Source of the DNA: CAZTTG01 sp964615935
GTDB lineage: Bacteria; Planctomycetota; UBA1135; GCA-002686595
Direction of reading: 5' to 3'
DNA length: 14,487 nt
NCBI GenBank assembly: GCA_964615935.1
Contig: CAZTTG010000123.1
Span: forward strand, 1 to 14,487
Shown here: positions 1 through 11,066 of the stretch, piece after piece
Numbering within the stretch: position 1 is the first letter of the stretch
Layout: every line of letters begins with the position of its first letter
Translations under genes and position numbers: made by a program
Notes under the pieces: generated by a model
Told to the model about the DNA's origin: nothing
The model's database searches: none
The model's input: the letters and a program-made list of their open reading frames with translations, nothing else

Positions 1-2319
1 GCCCAATCAAGAGCCAGGGCCGGGGTCCTCAACCCCTCCAGGAAACAGCAACTAGGTATCCCTGAGACTATCCACGCTACCTGTCTCGAATTGGTCATCC
101 TCGACTCCAAAAACGGGCCACTCCCTGACTCCAAGATTGTCCTGTTCCGCTCCGGAGCCATGCTGGCCAGCGAGGAGACCGATTCGGCTGGTATCGCCCG
201 CTTCGAGCCAGGCGAGGGAGAGGCCGAGGCTCTGGTGGCTGCACCGGAGTGCGTCCCGCAACGCGAGGTTGTGCATCTCGCCCCGGGCCGACGCGAGGTG
301 CGCATCCATCCCTCCGCACGTCTTGCAGGTCGAATCCTACTCGACGGTCGCGAGCCTGGAGAACGGTTCGAGTTGGTCTTGCGGCTGGATCATCCTACCG
401 TCCCCGCCGGAGGTGTCCCTGATAGGGTCTGGACGACGCTCGGTCTGCCGCCGGGAGGCCACACGAGGCTTGAGGGCTCCAGCGAACAAGACGGGCATTT
501 CACCTTTGCCGGTCTTCGAGCGGATGCCAGCGGAACACTGTGGATTCCCCGCGGTTTCAGGCTCGACGAATCATCTTCGGCACTTTCGCCGGGCCGCTCT
601 TACGATCGCTCCTCCTTGCGGTTTCAGGCGCCACAGGAGGATCTAGTAGTCCGATTGGTGGGCGTACCCTCGTTGACCGGCCGGGTCGTAGAGGCCGCTA
701 CTCGCGAGCCGATCCCTGATGCCAGGGTCTGGGGCAGCATTGGATTCGGCAATGGGAACTGGGCCTCGCTTGGCGGGACTGTCAATGAGCACGGTTACTT
801 CCGAGTACCCGTTCACGGGGAGATGATCGCGGAGGGATTCCTGACCGTCAGTCGCTCAGCAGGTCCTGGTCAGCATTCCGTTGACCTCACCGGCCTCGGC
901 CCACCGGCCTTCTGGCACCTGGGTGATATTGCGATAGAGAAGGTGGACACGAAGTCGATCCGGTTCCGAGTAACCGATTCGGGGGGGACACCAATTGAAG
1001 GGGCGATTGCAGTCGATGCAGCCCAGGCCAGAGTAAAGAGCGCCCCCACCACTGCAGACGGACTGGGGCACCTTGACGGGGTTCCAATCGAATGCAAACG
1101 CATCCGCGTCGTCGCCCTTGGCTACCGAGTGGCGGAGGTTCCCGTGCCTCCGGCATTCGAGGCAACCGCGAACGTGGTCCTTGTCTCGGTGCCCACCCTG
1201 GAGGTCCGGATTCGAACGGCAGATGGAGACGTACCCCGCGGGATCGAGGTCACGCTTAGTGCGCCAGGGCAGTTCTTCGTCGATCGCGGCTCGTACGGCC
1301 CCGACCGCCTCTATGCCTCTGTCGGCGCATCTCAGTATTCGTCCTGGGGGAGTGGCCCCAAGGGAACGGAGGTCAACTTCCTTCCGGACGAAGCGGGCTG
1401 GGTGCGTGTCACCGGTCTCTCCACGGATGCGAGCTTGAGGCTTCGAGTCAAGGACTTCCTGGAGTGGCCGATCCACGAGCAGGTACTCGCACCACTTGGG
1501 CCCAGCGAACGCAGGGCTATCGACATCGTGCTGCCCAGCCAACCGCCTCCCTTCGCTGGCCTCGTAACAGATTCGCTGGGGCAACCCCTCGCTGGGGCTC
1601 GTATCCGATTGTCCCTCACAGAATCCTCCTCGCGTACATACCCAGTCGACGGGGCAGGCGCGTTCCGATTCGACGGCATATGGGTCGAGCGTGGGTCGGT
1701 GCGGATCTCGAAGGACGGCTATTGTCCCCTCCACGTCAAGGACTTCGTGTTCCCAAGGGATGGCCGACCCGCGGAGTACAGATTGAATCCTGGTCGCGAC
1801 CTGACTGTGCAAGTCGTAGACGAGGGCGGAAGCGCGGTGTCCGCCGAAGTATCAGCCGATCAAGCCGGCTCCCCAGCGTGGGACGCTGCACGGATCGAGG
1901 TAGGGGCATACTTGCTGGAAGATCTCCCACAGGCGGAAGTAGAGGTTTGCGTATCTGTGGCGGGGCGGGACTACACTCACAGAGTCGATTCAAGAGAGTC
2001 TGAGCTGATTGTCCGAGTGCCGATTCATGGCTCCCTCCATGCCACCGTGGCTCAAGGTATGGATCCCGCGACTCACCGGTGCGTTGTCCTGTGTCCCCTG
2101 GAGCAGGGCCTGCCGGTGCGTCGAAAATGGGTCAACCCGAAGAAGGTTGGGCTCGGGCCTGTCAGGATCGACCCAGTCCTCCCAGGAGCGTACGAGGCGT
2201 GCCTGCAGGTGGAGGAGGCGGCTGTGGGCCAGGGACAGGCGGTCTATCGAGATGTGACTCCGAGACTGCCCGTGACAATCTCCCCCGGTGCAGTGTCAGA
2301 GATCGATCTCCGTCTCTGA
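1..2319 (+). CDS. Carboxypeptidase-regulatory-like repeat protein, 5' end outside window
   Basis: The frame is open from base 1 to the TGA at 2317-2319 (772 codons visible), so the real start lies upstream. A TTG at 91 could be read as a start, but it falls inside a beta-strand motif (LELVILD, then GPLPDSKIVLF), so I reject it. The protein looks like serial prealbumin-like modules of the carboxypeptidase regulatory type, each with a G-x-V/L-x-D strand, a G-x-P-L/I-x-x-A turn and a D/N-x-x-G-x-F strand. The clearest are near residues 30-100, 223-270 (SLTGRVVEAATREPIPDARV), 319-380 (FRVTDSGGTPIEGA) and 515-580 (GLVTDSLGQPLAGARI, then DGAGAFRFDGI). No catalytic motif, membrane segment or sorting signal is visible; any signal peptide would lie in the missing N-terminus. 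Such proteins are usually exported, and that location is inferred here. Third codon positions are much more mixed than in all downstream genes. Function unknown; coding status is secure. Confidence 0.8.
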   Translation, partial: AQSRARAGVLNPSRKQQLGIPETIHATCLELVILDSKNGPLPDSKIVLFRSGAMLASEETDSAGIARFEPGEGEAEALVAAPECVPQREVVHLAPGRREVRIHPSARLAGRILLDGREPGERFELVLRLDHPTVPAGGVPDRVWTTLGLPPGGHTRLEGSSEQDGHFTFAGLRADASGTLWIPRGFRLDESSSALSPGRSYDRSSLRFQAPQEDLVVRLVGVPSLTGRVVEAATREPIPDARVWGSIGFGNGNWASLGGTVNEHGYFRVPVHGEMIAEGFLTVSRSAGPGQHSVDLTGLGPPAFWHLGDIAIEKVDTKSIRFRVTDSGGTPIEGAIAVDAAQARVKSAPTTADGLGHLDGVPIECKRIRVVALGYRVAEVPVPPAFEATANVVLVSVPTLEVRIRTADGDVPRGIEVTLSAPGQFFVDRGSYGPDRLYASVGASQYSSWGSGPKGTEVNFLPDEAGWVRVTGLSTDASLRLRVKDFLEWPIHEQVLAPLGPSERRAIDIVLPSQPPPFAGLVTDSLGQPLAGARIRLSLTESSSRTYPVDGAGAFRFDGIWVERGSVRISKDGYCPLHVKDFVFPRDGRPAEYRLNPGRDLTVQVVDEGGSAVSAEVSADQAGSPAWDAARIEVGAYLLEDLPQAEVEVCVSVAGRDYTHRVDSRESELIVRVPIHGSLHATVAQGMDPATHRCVVLCPLEQGLPVRRKWVNPKKVGLGPVRIDPVLPGAYEACLQVEEAAVGQGQAVYRDVTPRLPVTISPGAVSEIDLRL

Positions 2320-2420
2320 GGATGGGCCCGCCAGCCCGGGCGTGGGGGGCGGGGAGGGGGGATGGCTCCGACTGCCTCCCAGGGGCGTTGCCGTTGTTCC
2401 GGCCCCCGCCGCACCGCCGC

Positions 2421-2455
2421 AGGAACCGCTCGTGGGCGCAGGAACCCCGTGGGCG
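2421..2455. repeat. Imperfect tandem direct repeat in convergent gap
   Basis: The segment AGGAACCGCTCGTGGGCG (2421-2438) is followed after one base by AGGAACCCCGTGGGCG (2440-2455), a near copy lacking two bases. It lies in the 195-bp gap between the converging stop codons of the repeat-protein gene and purN. No T-tract terminator was found in this gap. The repeat may be chance or a replication-slippage duplication; no function is claimed. Confidence 0.45.
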
Positions 2456-2514
2456 TCCCGCAAGGCAGCGACGACTCCGCCCCCGCTCCGCGCCCGCGCG
2501 AGGAGTGCCCCCCG

Positions 2515-3135
2515 CTACTCCCAGACCGCGCGCCCCTCCTCGTACCGCACCTCCCCCAGCAGGTGTGCCTTGATCGCCTCGGGCAGCGCGATCTTCTCCT
2601 GCTCGAACACCCGGTGCCCCAGGCTCTCCACCGTGTCCTCCCGCAGCACCTCGATGCTGCGCTGCAGGATGATCGGGCCGGCGTCGTACTCATTGTTCAC
2701 ATAATGCACCGTGCACCCCGTGAACTGAACGCCATGCTCGAGCACCGCGGCGTGAACGCGGTCGCCGTAGAAGCCCTCGCCCCCGAAGGCCGGCAGCAGC
2801 GCGGGGTGGATGTTGATCACCCGACCCACCCAGCGCTCCGGCAGCCGCAGCAGCTTGAGCCATCCGGCCAGCACCACCACGTCGCAGCGGTGCTCGTCGA
2901 GCCGCTCGAAGACCTCCGCGCTGAAGTCCTCCACCGTGGGGTGCGAACGGCGGCGCACGTGGGCCGTGGGGATGTCCAGCCGTCGGGCCCGCTCCAGCGC
3001 GAAGGCGCTGCGCTTGCTGGAGACCACCAGGGCCAGCTCGGCCTCCAGCCATCCGGCGGCGATGCGCTCGGCCAGGTTCTCCAGGGATCGCCCGCCACCC
3101 GAGACCAGAACGCCGATGCGGGGCCGCTCGCTCAC
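2515..3135 (-). CDS. purN: Phosphoribosylglycinamide formyltransferase (GAR transformylase)
   Basis: This cytoplasmic enzyme transfers a formyl group from 10-formyl-THF to GAR in the third step of de novo purine synthesis. The 206-residue length is normal for PurN. Visible signatures are the N-terminal VSGGGRSLENL loop (11-21), INIHPALLPAF (107-117) with the catalytic pair N108 and H110, and GCTVHYVNNEYDAGPI (140-155) with catalytic D151. After HPALLPAF, GGEGFYGDRVH (118-128) replaces the shorter loop of the E. coli enzyme; I associate this form with planctomycete-like PurN, from memory. The start is GTG at 3135, preceded by a strong GGGAGGTG about five bases upstream, inside the end of the PNP-like gene. 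GTG and the upstream TGA share four bases (GTGA), so translational coupling is likely. It is the last gene of the minus-strand set; the stop is TAG. Confidence 0.95.
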   Translation of the reverse strand: MSERPRIGVLVSGGGRSLENLAERIAAGWLEAELALVVSSKRSAFALERARRLDIPTAHVRRRSHPTVEDFSAEVFERLDEHRCDVVVLAGWLKLLRLPERWVGRVINIHPALLPAFGGEGFYGDRVHAAVLEHGVQFTGCTVHYVNNEYDAGPIILQRSIEVLREDTVESLGHRVFEQEKIALPEAIKAHLLGEVRYEEGRAVWE

Positions 3136-3998
3136 GATTCACCTCCCAGGGCGGCGCGCGCCGCCCGCTGCAGCTCCCCGGCCAGCTCCCACAGGAGATC
3201 GTCCAGCGCCGGAGCCGTGGCGCGGGACGCGGCCAGGATGCGGGGCAGGTCCACCGGCCCGTCCCCCGCGTCCACCACGACCACGATGCCCAGGGCCGAG
3301 AGGCCGGCGTGGGCCGAGGCGATCAGCGGGTCGGCCAGCCCCTGCACCGCGACGCGCGCGCCGGCGCGCGCGAACCAGCGGCGCTCGGCCGGGGTGTCCA
3401 GGGTCGGACCCAGGGTGCAGGCGGCCACGGCCTCCGCGCAGTGCAGGCCCAGGCGCTCCCCGACCGCGAGGGCGATGTGGCGCAGCGCCGCCTCGTGCAG
3501 GCCGGAGAGGTCGGGGAACATGGGGCCCAGGTTGCTGGCGCCCAGACCCTGAAGGGGAGAGCCGCCGCTGAGGTTGATGTGATCGGACACCAGGGCGAGG
3601 GTGCCGACCGGCAGGGTCTCCCCCGCTTCGCCGTCCGCCGCCGGCAGGGCGCTGCCGGCGCAGGTGTGCACCAGGGTCGCGGCTCCGGCGGCGGCCGCCA
3701 GCCAGCAGGGGAAGGCCCGCTCCCAGGGCTCGCTCGCGAAATCGGGTGAGTCGGTGGCGTCCTCCAGGATCCAGGAGGGCAGGCCGTTGAAGGTCCCCCA
3801 GTGCAGGAGCCCCTCGCGCCAGGGCGCTGGAACCCCCGGGAGCTGGTCCAGGGGCAGGCGCCCCCCGCCCTCCAGCCTCCCGGGGAGCAGCCCCGCTCCG
3901 GTCCCCATCAGGAAGAGCGCCGCGGGCTCCACGGCCTTCGCCCGGGAGAGCCTCCCACGGGCTTCCTCCACGCTTCGATCGATGGCAGGCAGGCTCAT
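3132..3998 (-). CDS. Divergent purine nucleoside phosphorylase (PNP)-like protein
   Basis: This 288-residue protein has the overall order of trimeric PNP (family II, PunA/DeoD2/XapA type), which splits purine nucleosides with phosphate. Matching landmarks are a glycine loop MGTGAGLLPG (31-40), VSDHINLSGGSPL (137-149), GPMFPDLS (158-165), LGPTLDTPAERR (196-207) and the HAGLSALGI block (230-238). Several family-defining residues differ. The phosphate-binding G-R-F-H-x-Y-E-G segment reads WGTFNGLP (67-74), so the usual Arg and His are absent. The base-binding Glu in FETPAE is D201 (LDTPAE), and the Asn that normally follows the last core strand is D243. The MST motif before VPE reads VQGLADP (218-224). 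It may therefore have altered specificity, act on another nucleoside, or be catalytically weak. The ATG at 3998 lacks a good Shine-Dalgarno. It lies 75 bp after the kinase gene and overlaps purN by four bases, which supports a nucleotide-related role. I give no gene symbol because the activity is uncertain. Confidence 0.75.
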   Translation of the reverse strand: MSLPAIDRSVEEARGRLSRAKAVEPAALFLMGTGAGLLPGRLEGGGRLPLDQLPGVPAPWREGLLHWGTFNGLPSWILEDATDSPDFASEPWERAFPCWLAAAAGAATLVHTCAGSALPAADGEAGETLPVGTLALVSDHINLSGGSPLQGLGASNLGPMFPDLSGLHEAALRHIALAVGERLGLHCAEAVAACTLGPTLDTPAERRWFARAGARVAVQGLADPLIASAHAGLSALGIVVVVDAGDGPVDLPRILAASRATAPALDDLLWELAGELQRAARAALGGES

Positions 3999-4073
3999 GG
4001 AGCGCCTGGATACCCGAAGAAGTGGGTGCGAGCAAGCGAAGGCATGGTCCCGGGGCGCGACCCGGCCCCGAGC

Positions 4074-7009
<2,936 letters not shown>

Positions 7010-7010
<1 letters not shown>

Positions 7011-7837
7011 CAGGACGCGACCTCCGGAGCGTCGCGGCGACCCGAGGCGGGGTCGAGGCCCCGGTACAGCGCCGTCCCGATGCGGACCACGTCGGAGCCC
7101 TCCGCCACGGCCGCCTCGAGGTCGTCGCTCATGCCCATCGACAGCCGGGCGCGTCCGCCGCGGAAGGCCCGGGCCGGGAGCTCGTCGCGCAGGGCGGCCA
7201 GCGCGCGGAAGGTGCGCCGAGCCGGGTGGGCGGGGCCGTCCGGTCCGGGCGCGGTGGCTCCCGGGGCAGCGGCCATGGTCATCAGGCCCAGGACTTCGAG
7301 GTTCTCGAGGCCCGCCGCGAGCTCGAGGGCCGCGGGGACCTCGGACGGGTCGAAGCCCGAGCGCTGGGGGCCCTGAACCAGCGCGACCTGGAGGTAGACC
7401 GCGGGGCGCCTTCCCTCCTCGGAGGCCACCCGGTCGAGGGTGTCGAGCAATCGCATCCGATCCACTGAGTGAATGACGTCCACCTGCCGGACCACGCGTC
7501 GGGCCTTGTTGCGCTGGAGGTGGCCGATGAAGTGCCACCGGGCCGCCAGGCCCCTGTGCTGGAAGTGTCGGGTCTTCGCGTCCAATCCCTCGATCCGGTT
7601 CTCTCCCAGGTCCTCCTGACCGATCTCGCGCAGGGCGCCCGCCACCTCGGGCGCAACGGACTTGGTCACGGCCAGGATGGAGACCCCGGAGGGATCCCGG
7701 TCGAACCGGGCACAGGCCCGTTCCACGCGGCCGCGGACGGCGGCCAGACGGCGTTTCAGCAGGCCCTGCACGGTCTCTTCGGGTCCTCGAATCTCGGGTG
7801 AGCCATCCAGGGTACCCCGCCGGGCGGCGGAAGTCAC
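7010..7837 (-). CDS. yggS: YggS/PROSC-family pyridoxal phosphate homeostasis protein
   Basis: A PLP-binding TIM-barrel protein without known enzyme activity that buffers vitamin B6 and affects amino acid pools. Family signatures are ILAVTKS with PLP lysine K59, GENRIEG (78-84), WHFIGHLQRNK (101-111), IHSVDR (122-127), GLMTMA (184-189) and LSMGMSDD (232-239), followed by the phosphate-binding VVRIGTALYRG near the end. The usual QVN-x-x-x-E-x-x-K-x-G segment is altered to QVALVQGPQRSG (150-161). A Pro/Gly/Ala-rich insert near 190-206 makes it longer than the usual roughly 230 residues. Two GTG starts are possible: 7837 (275 aa, weak ribosome site) and 7771 (253 aa, beginning just before the conserved first helix, with GAGGA and AAGAG upstream). 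I list the longer, but the shorter may be right. It lies 55 bp downstream of tilS, and its TGA overlaps the kinase ATG by one base. Confidence 0.9.
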
Positions 7838-7892
7838 CGCAGGGGCCGCCGAGGCGCCCCGCGGGGCCCCGTCCGCCGGCCTTGGGCGGGGA

Positions 7893-9593
7893 TCAGGGCG
7901 ACTCGGGTCGACGGCTGTGGCGGGCGGCGGGCAGGGCCGATCGGGTGGGGGGGCCGATGCGCGTCTCGGCCCGAGACACCTCCTCGAGCCGCAGCCGAAG
8001 ACGCCGACGGGTGCGGCGCGTGACGCGGCGCGCCTCGCAGGGGCGGACCCCGGCCACCCAGACGAGCTCCTGGCCGGCGAAGACGAGGGGGATGCGGCCG
8101 CGGTCCTCCCGGGGCACGCCGGCGTCGGCGAGGAAGCGGCGCAGGGGCTTGGAGCCGGGCGCGCCCAGGCCGTGGAAGCGGTCGCCCCTCCGGCACCATC
8201 GGACCCACAGGCTGGGCGGCAGACCCTCGGCCTCGAGCTCGACCTCCAGGCTGCCGCGGGGGACCGGGGCCCCGGCGGGGCGGTAGGTGATCTCGGCGCT
8301 GAGGGCGCGGCCGTCGGGGAGGACGCACCGGCCGGGCAGCCCGAGGGGGAAGCCGTGGTCGTGGATCGGGATTCGGCCCCGCCAGCCGGTCCCGGGCAGC
8401 CGTCGCGGCGGGGAGGAGGACCCGGCCTCCCTCCGCGAGCTCGCGGGCTCGGGGAAGGGCAGCTCGAGCTGCGCCCCCCGCGAGGACGTCGCGTTCGGAT
8501 CGAAGCCGGGGCATCCGGCGAGCGGGAGGGGGGGGAGGAGGAGCAGCTCGCCCGAGCGGAGCTGCAGGGACCAGCGACCCGGCAGGCTGTGACGGGTGCA
8601 GCGCCCGGACTGGAGGTCCCGCAGCAGGAGGTCGAGCAGGGCGCGCCCCGGGGGCCGACCGGTGCCCTCCAGCAGGAGGCGCCAGAGGGCCCTCCGGCGC
8701 AGGGGGGAGGGCAGCCGCATCAGGGCCGCCCTCACGAGGCTCCCGCCCAGCCGGGCCTCCGGGCCGCCGCGGGCGGCCTGGACCAGGGGGTGGGGGCTCC
8801 AGGCGAGGTGGGCGGTGGCCCGGGCGAAGGCCTCTTCGAGCCCCTCCACGGCGCGGCCGAAGGAGCGCAGGTTCTCGATCGCCTCGGGGCCGGCGAGCTG
8901 GACCAGCCGGGGGATGAGCCGGTGCCGCACGCGGTTGCGGGTGAAGCGAACGTCCTGGTTGGACGCGTCCTCGCGCCACTCCAGGCCGTGGTCGCGCAGG
9001 AGGCAGCGCACCTCCTCGCGGCGCATGGAGATCAGGGGGCGGACGACCCGCAGCGCCGGCCGGGCCCGGCTGGCCAGACTGCGGGAGGCCCGCAGGCCGG
9101 GGAGGCCGCCCAGCTCGCTGCCTCGCAGCCAGCGCAGGAGCAGGGTCTCCAGCGCGTCGTCGGCGTGGTGTCCGGTCAGGACGGTGGGGTAGCCCGCGCC
9201 CAGGGCCGACTCGGCCAGCGCCCGGTAGCGTGCCTGGCGGGCGCGGGCCTCCAGGTTGGGACCCTCCGGCAGCGCCAGGCGATGGACCTCGATGGGGACC
9301 CCGAGGGTGCGGCACAGGCGCTGGCAGAAGGCGGCATCGGCCGCGCTCTCGGCCCCCCGCAGGCCGTGGTCCACGTGGACGGCCAGGATCGGGGGCCGGG
9401 GCTCCGCGCAGGCCAGCAGGTGGAGCAGGTAGGCGGAGTCGGCGCCGCCGGACAGGGCCAGGACCACGGGCTCGACGGGCTGCAGCTCGACCGCCCGGGC
9501 CAGCTGGCTCCAGCGGGCCGACCACTGAGGGGGCGGCAGGCTGCGCCCCGGGGTGCGCGGAGGGGACATGGCGCTCGTCGAGAGGATACCCAT
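7893..9593 (-). CDS. tilS: tRNA(Ile)-lysidine synthase
   Basis: TilS uses ATP and lysine to convert C34 of the CAU-anticodon tRNA-Ile to lysidine, which switches decoding from AUG to AUA; it is normally essential. In the 566-residue reading the N-type ATPase PP-loop SGGADS is at 48-53, HVDHGLRG at 73-80 and GHHADDALET at 141-150. A segment with REDASNQD and TRNRVRHRLIP carries the family's tRNA-binding signature. The C-terminal domain is recognised by RRGDRFHGLG, KPLRRFL and REDRGRIPLVF. Between them lies a poorly conserved Pro/Ser/Arg-rich stretch, which makes the protein longer than many homologues (about 430-530 aa). Two ATG codons eight residues apart (9593 and 9569) are both possible, and neither has a clear Shine-Dalgarno. 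The open frame continues far upstream only because stop codons are rare at this GC content. It is the first gene of the minus-strand set, divergent from gap. Confidence 0.93.
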   Translation of the reverse strand: MGILSTSAMSPPRTPGRSLPPPQWSARWSQLARAVELQPVEPVVLALSGGADSAYLLHLLACAEPRPPILAVHVDHGLRGAESAADAAFCQRLCRTLGVPIEVHRLALPEGPNLEARARQARYRALAESALGAGYPTVLTGHHADDALETLLLRWLRGSELGGLPGLRASRSLASRARPALRVVRPLISMRREEVRCLLRDHGLEWREDASNQDVRFTRNRVRHRLIPRLVQLAGPEAIENLRSFGRAVEGLEEAFARATAHLAWSPHPLVQAARGGPEARLGGSLVRAALMRLPSPLRRRALWRLLLEGTGRPPGRALLDLLLRDLQSGRCTRHSLPGRWSLQLRSGELLLLPPLPLAGCPGFDPNATSSRGAQLELPFPEPASSRREAGSSSPPRRLPGTGWRGRIPIHDHGFPLGLPGRCVLPDGRALSAEITYRPAGAPVPRGSLEVELEAEGLPPSLWVRWCRRGDRFHGLGAPGSKPLRRFLADAGVPREDRGRIPLVFAGQELVWVAGVRPCEARRVTRRTRRRLRLRLEEVSRAETRIGPPTRSALPAARHSRRPESP

Positions 9594-9727
9594 GGTCGTC
9601 GGAGGGCCGGCTGGCCGCCAGGGCCTCCGCGAAGGTCTGCGAGCGAGCCCGCCGGACGCCGCCGGGAGGGGGGCTCCGGGGCCGGCCCGGGAGCCCGCGA
9701 GCACCCTCGATCGGGCACGCCCGCACG

Positions 9728-9754
9728 TTGATCCGATCGGCCGACCCCTGTAAT
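9728..9754 (+). promoter_or_regulatory. Candidate sigma-70-type promoter for gap
   Basis: TTGATC (9728-9733, four of six to the -35 consensus) and TGTAAT (9749-9754, five of six to the -10) are separated by 15 bases, slightly shorter than ideal. This is one of the few AT-richer patches in the divergent region and it points toward gap. Transcription would begin near 9761, giving a leader of about 245 bases. The palindrome CCGATCGG (9733-9740) overlaps the end of the -35 and the spacer and could be an operator; this is inference only. Confidence 0.35.
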
Positions 9755-9815
9755 CTCTGCGCCCGTTTTCGCCGGAAACTCGCGCTCGCCGCCTGGATCC
9801 GCCGGGGAGTCCCCC

Positions 9816-9833
9816 GCCCCCCCTGGGGGGGGC
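9816..9833 (+). promoter_or_regulatory. C-run/G-run hairpin in presumed gap leader
   Basis: Seven C residues (9817-9823), one T and eight G residues (9825-9832), flanked by G and C, can fold into a stem of six or more pairs about 175 bases before the gap start. No T-tract follows, so it is not a classical terminator. If the promoter at 9728 is real, it sits in the transcribed leader. Confidence 0.4.
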
Positions 9834-10007
9834 CAAATGCGACTTCCCGTGGAGCTCCCGATCGGCGGGGAATCCGGCTGGCAGCACCCCCCTTCCCGAT
9901 CCCTGAGGCCGACACCCCCCGGCGAGCGGGTCCGCAGCCCCGGCGCTGCGCTCCTCCTGGCGCCCCCGCGGCCCCCAACCCCCGAGCAACCGGAAAGAAC
10001 TCCCCCC

Positions 10008-11051
<1,044 letters not shown>

Positions 11052-11066
11052 GCGCGGGAGCCCGAC

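Larger units (their letters stand above)
9594..10007. other. Divergent control region between tilS and gap
   Basis: These 414 bases hold no gene I can support. An in-frame ATG at 9837 would lengthen GAPDH by 57 residues, but that stretch is Pro/Arg-rich and unlike the family. The region contains the candidate gap promoter (9728-9754) and a run of C then G (9816-9833) able to fold into a hairpin. The sequence CGATCGG occurs three times (9708, 9734, 9859), once inside the promoter spacer. A GGAAAG ribosome-binding sequence (9992-9997) stands ten bases before the gap ATG. I saw no comparable promoter facing tilS. Confidence 0.6.

Noticed and set aside
91..93. TTG as start of the left-edge repeat protein
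   Set aside because: The frame is open back to base 1 and the codon is inside a beta-strand of the first visible module; the gene is better read as cut by the window edge.
2362..3552. Plus-strand open frame of 396 codons over purN and the PNP-like gene
   Set aside because: It is opposite two recognisable proteins and its translation has no family features.
9837..10007. In-frame ATG that would lengthen GAPDH by 57 residues
   Set aside because: The added sequence is Pro/Arg-rich and unlike any GAPDH N-terminus, whereas the ATG at 10008 sits directly before NGFGRIGR with a ribosome site upstream.
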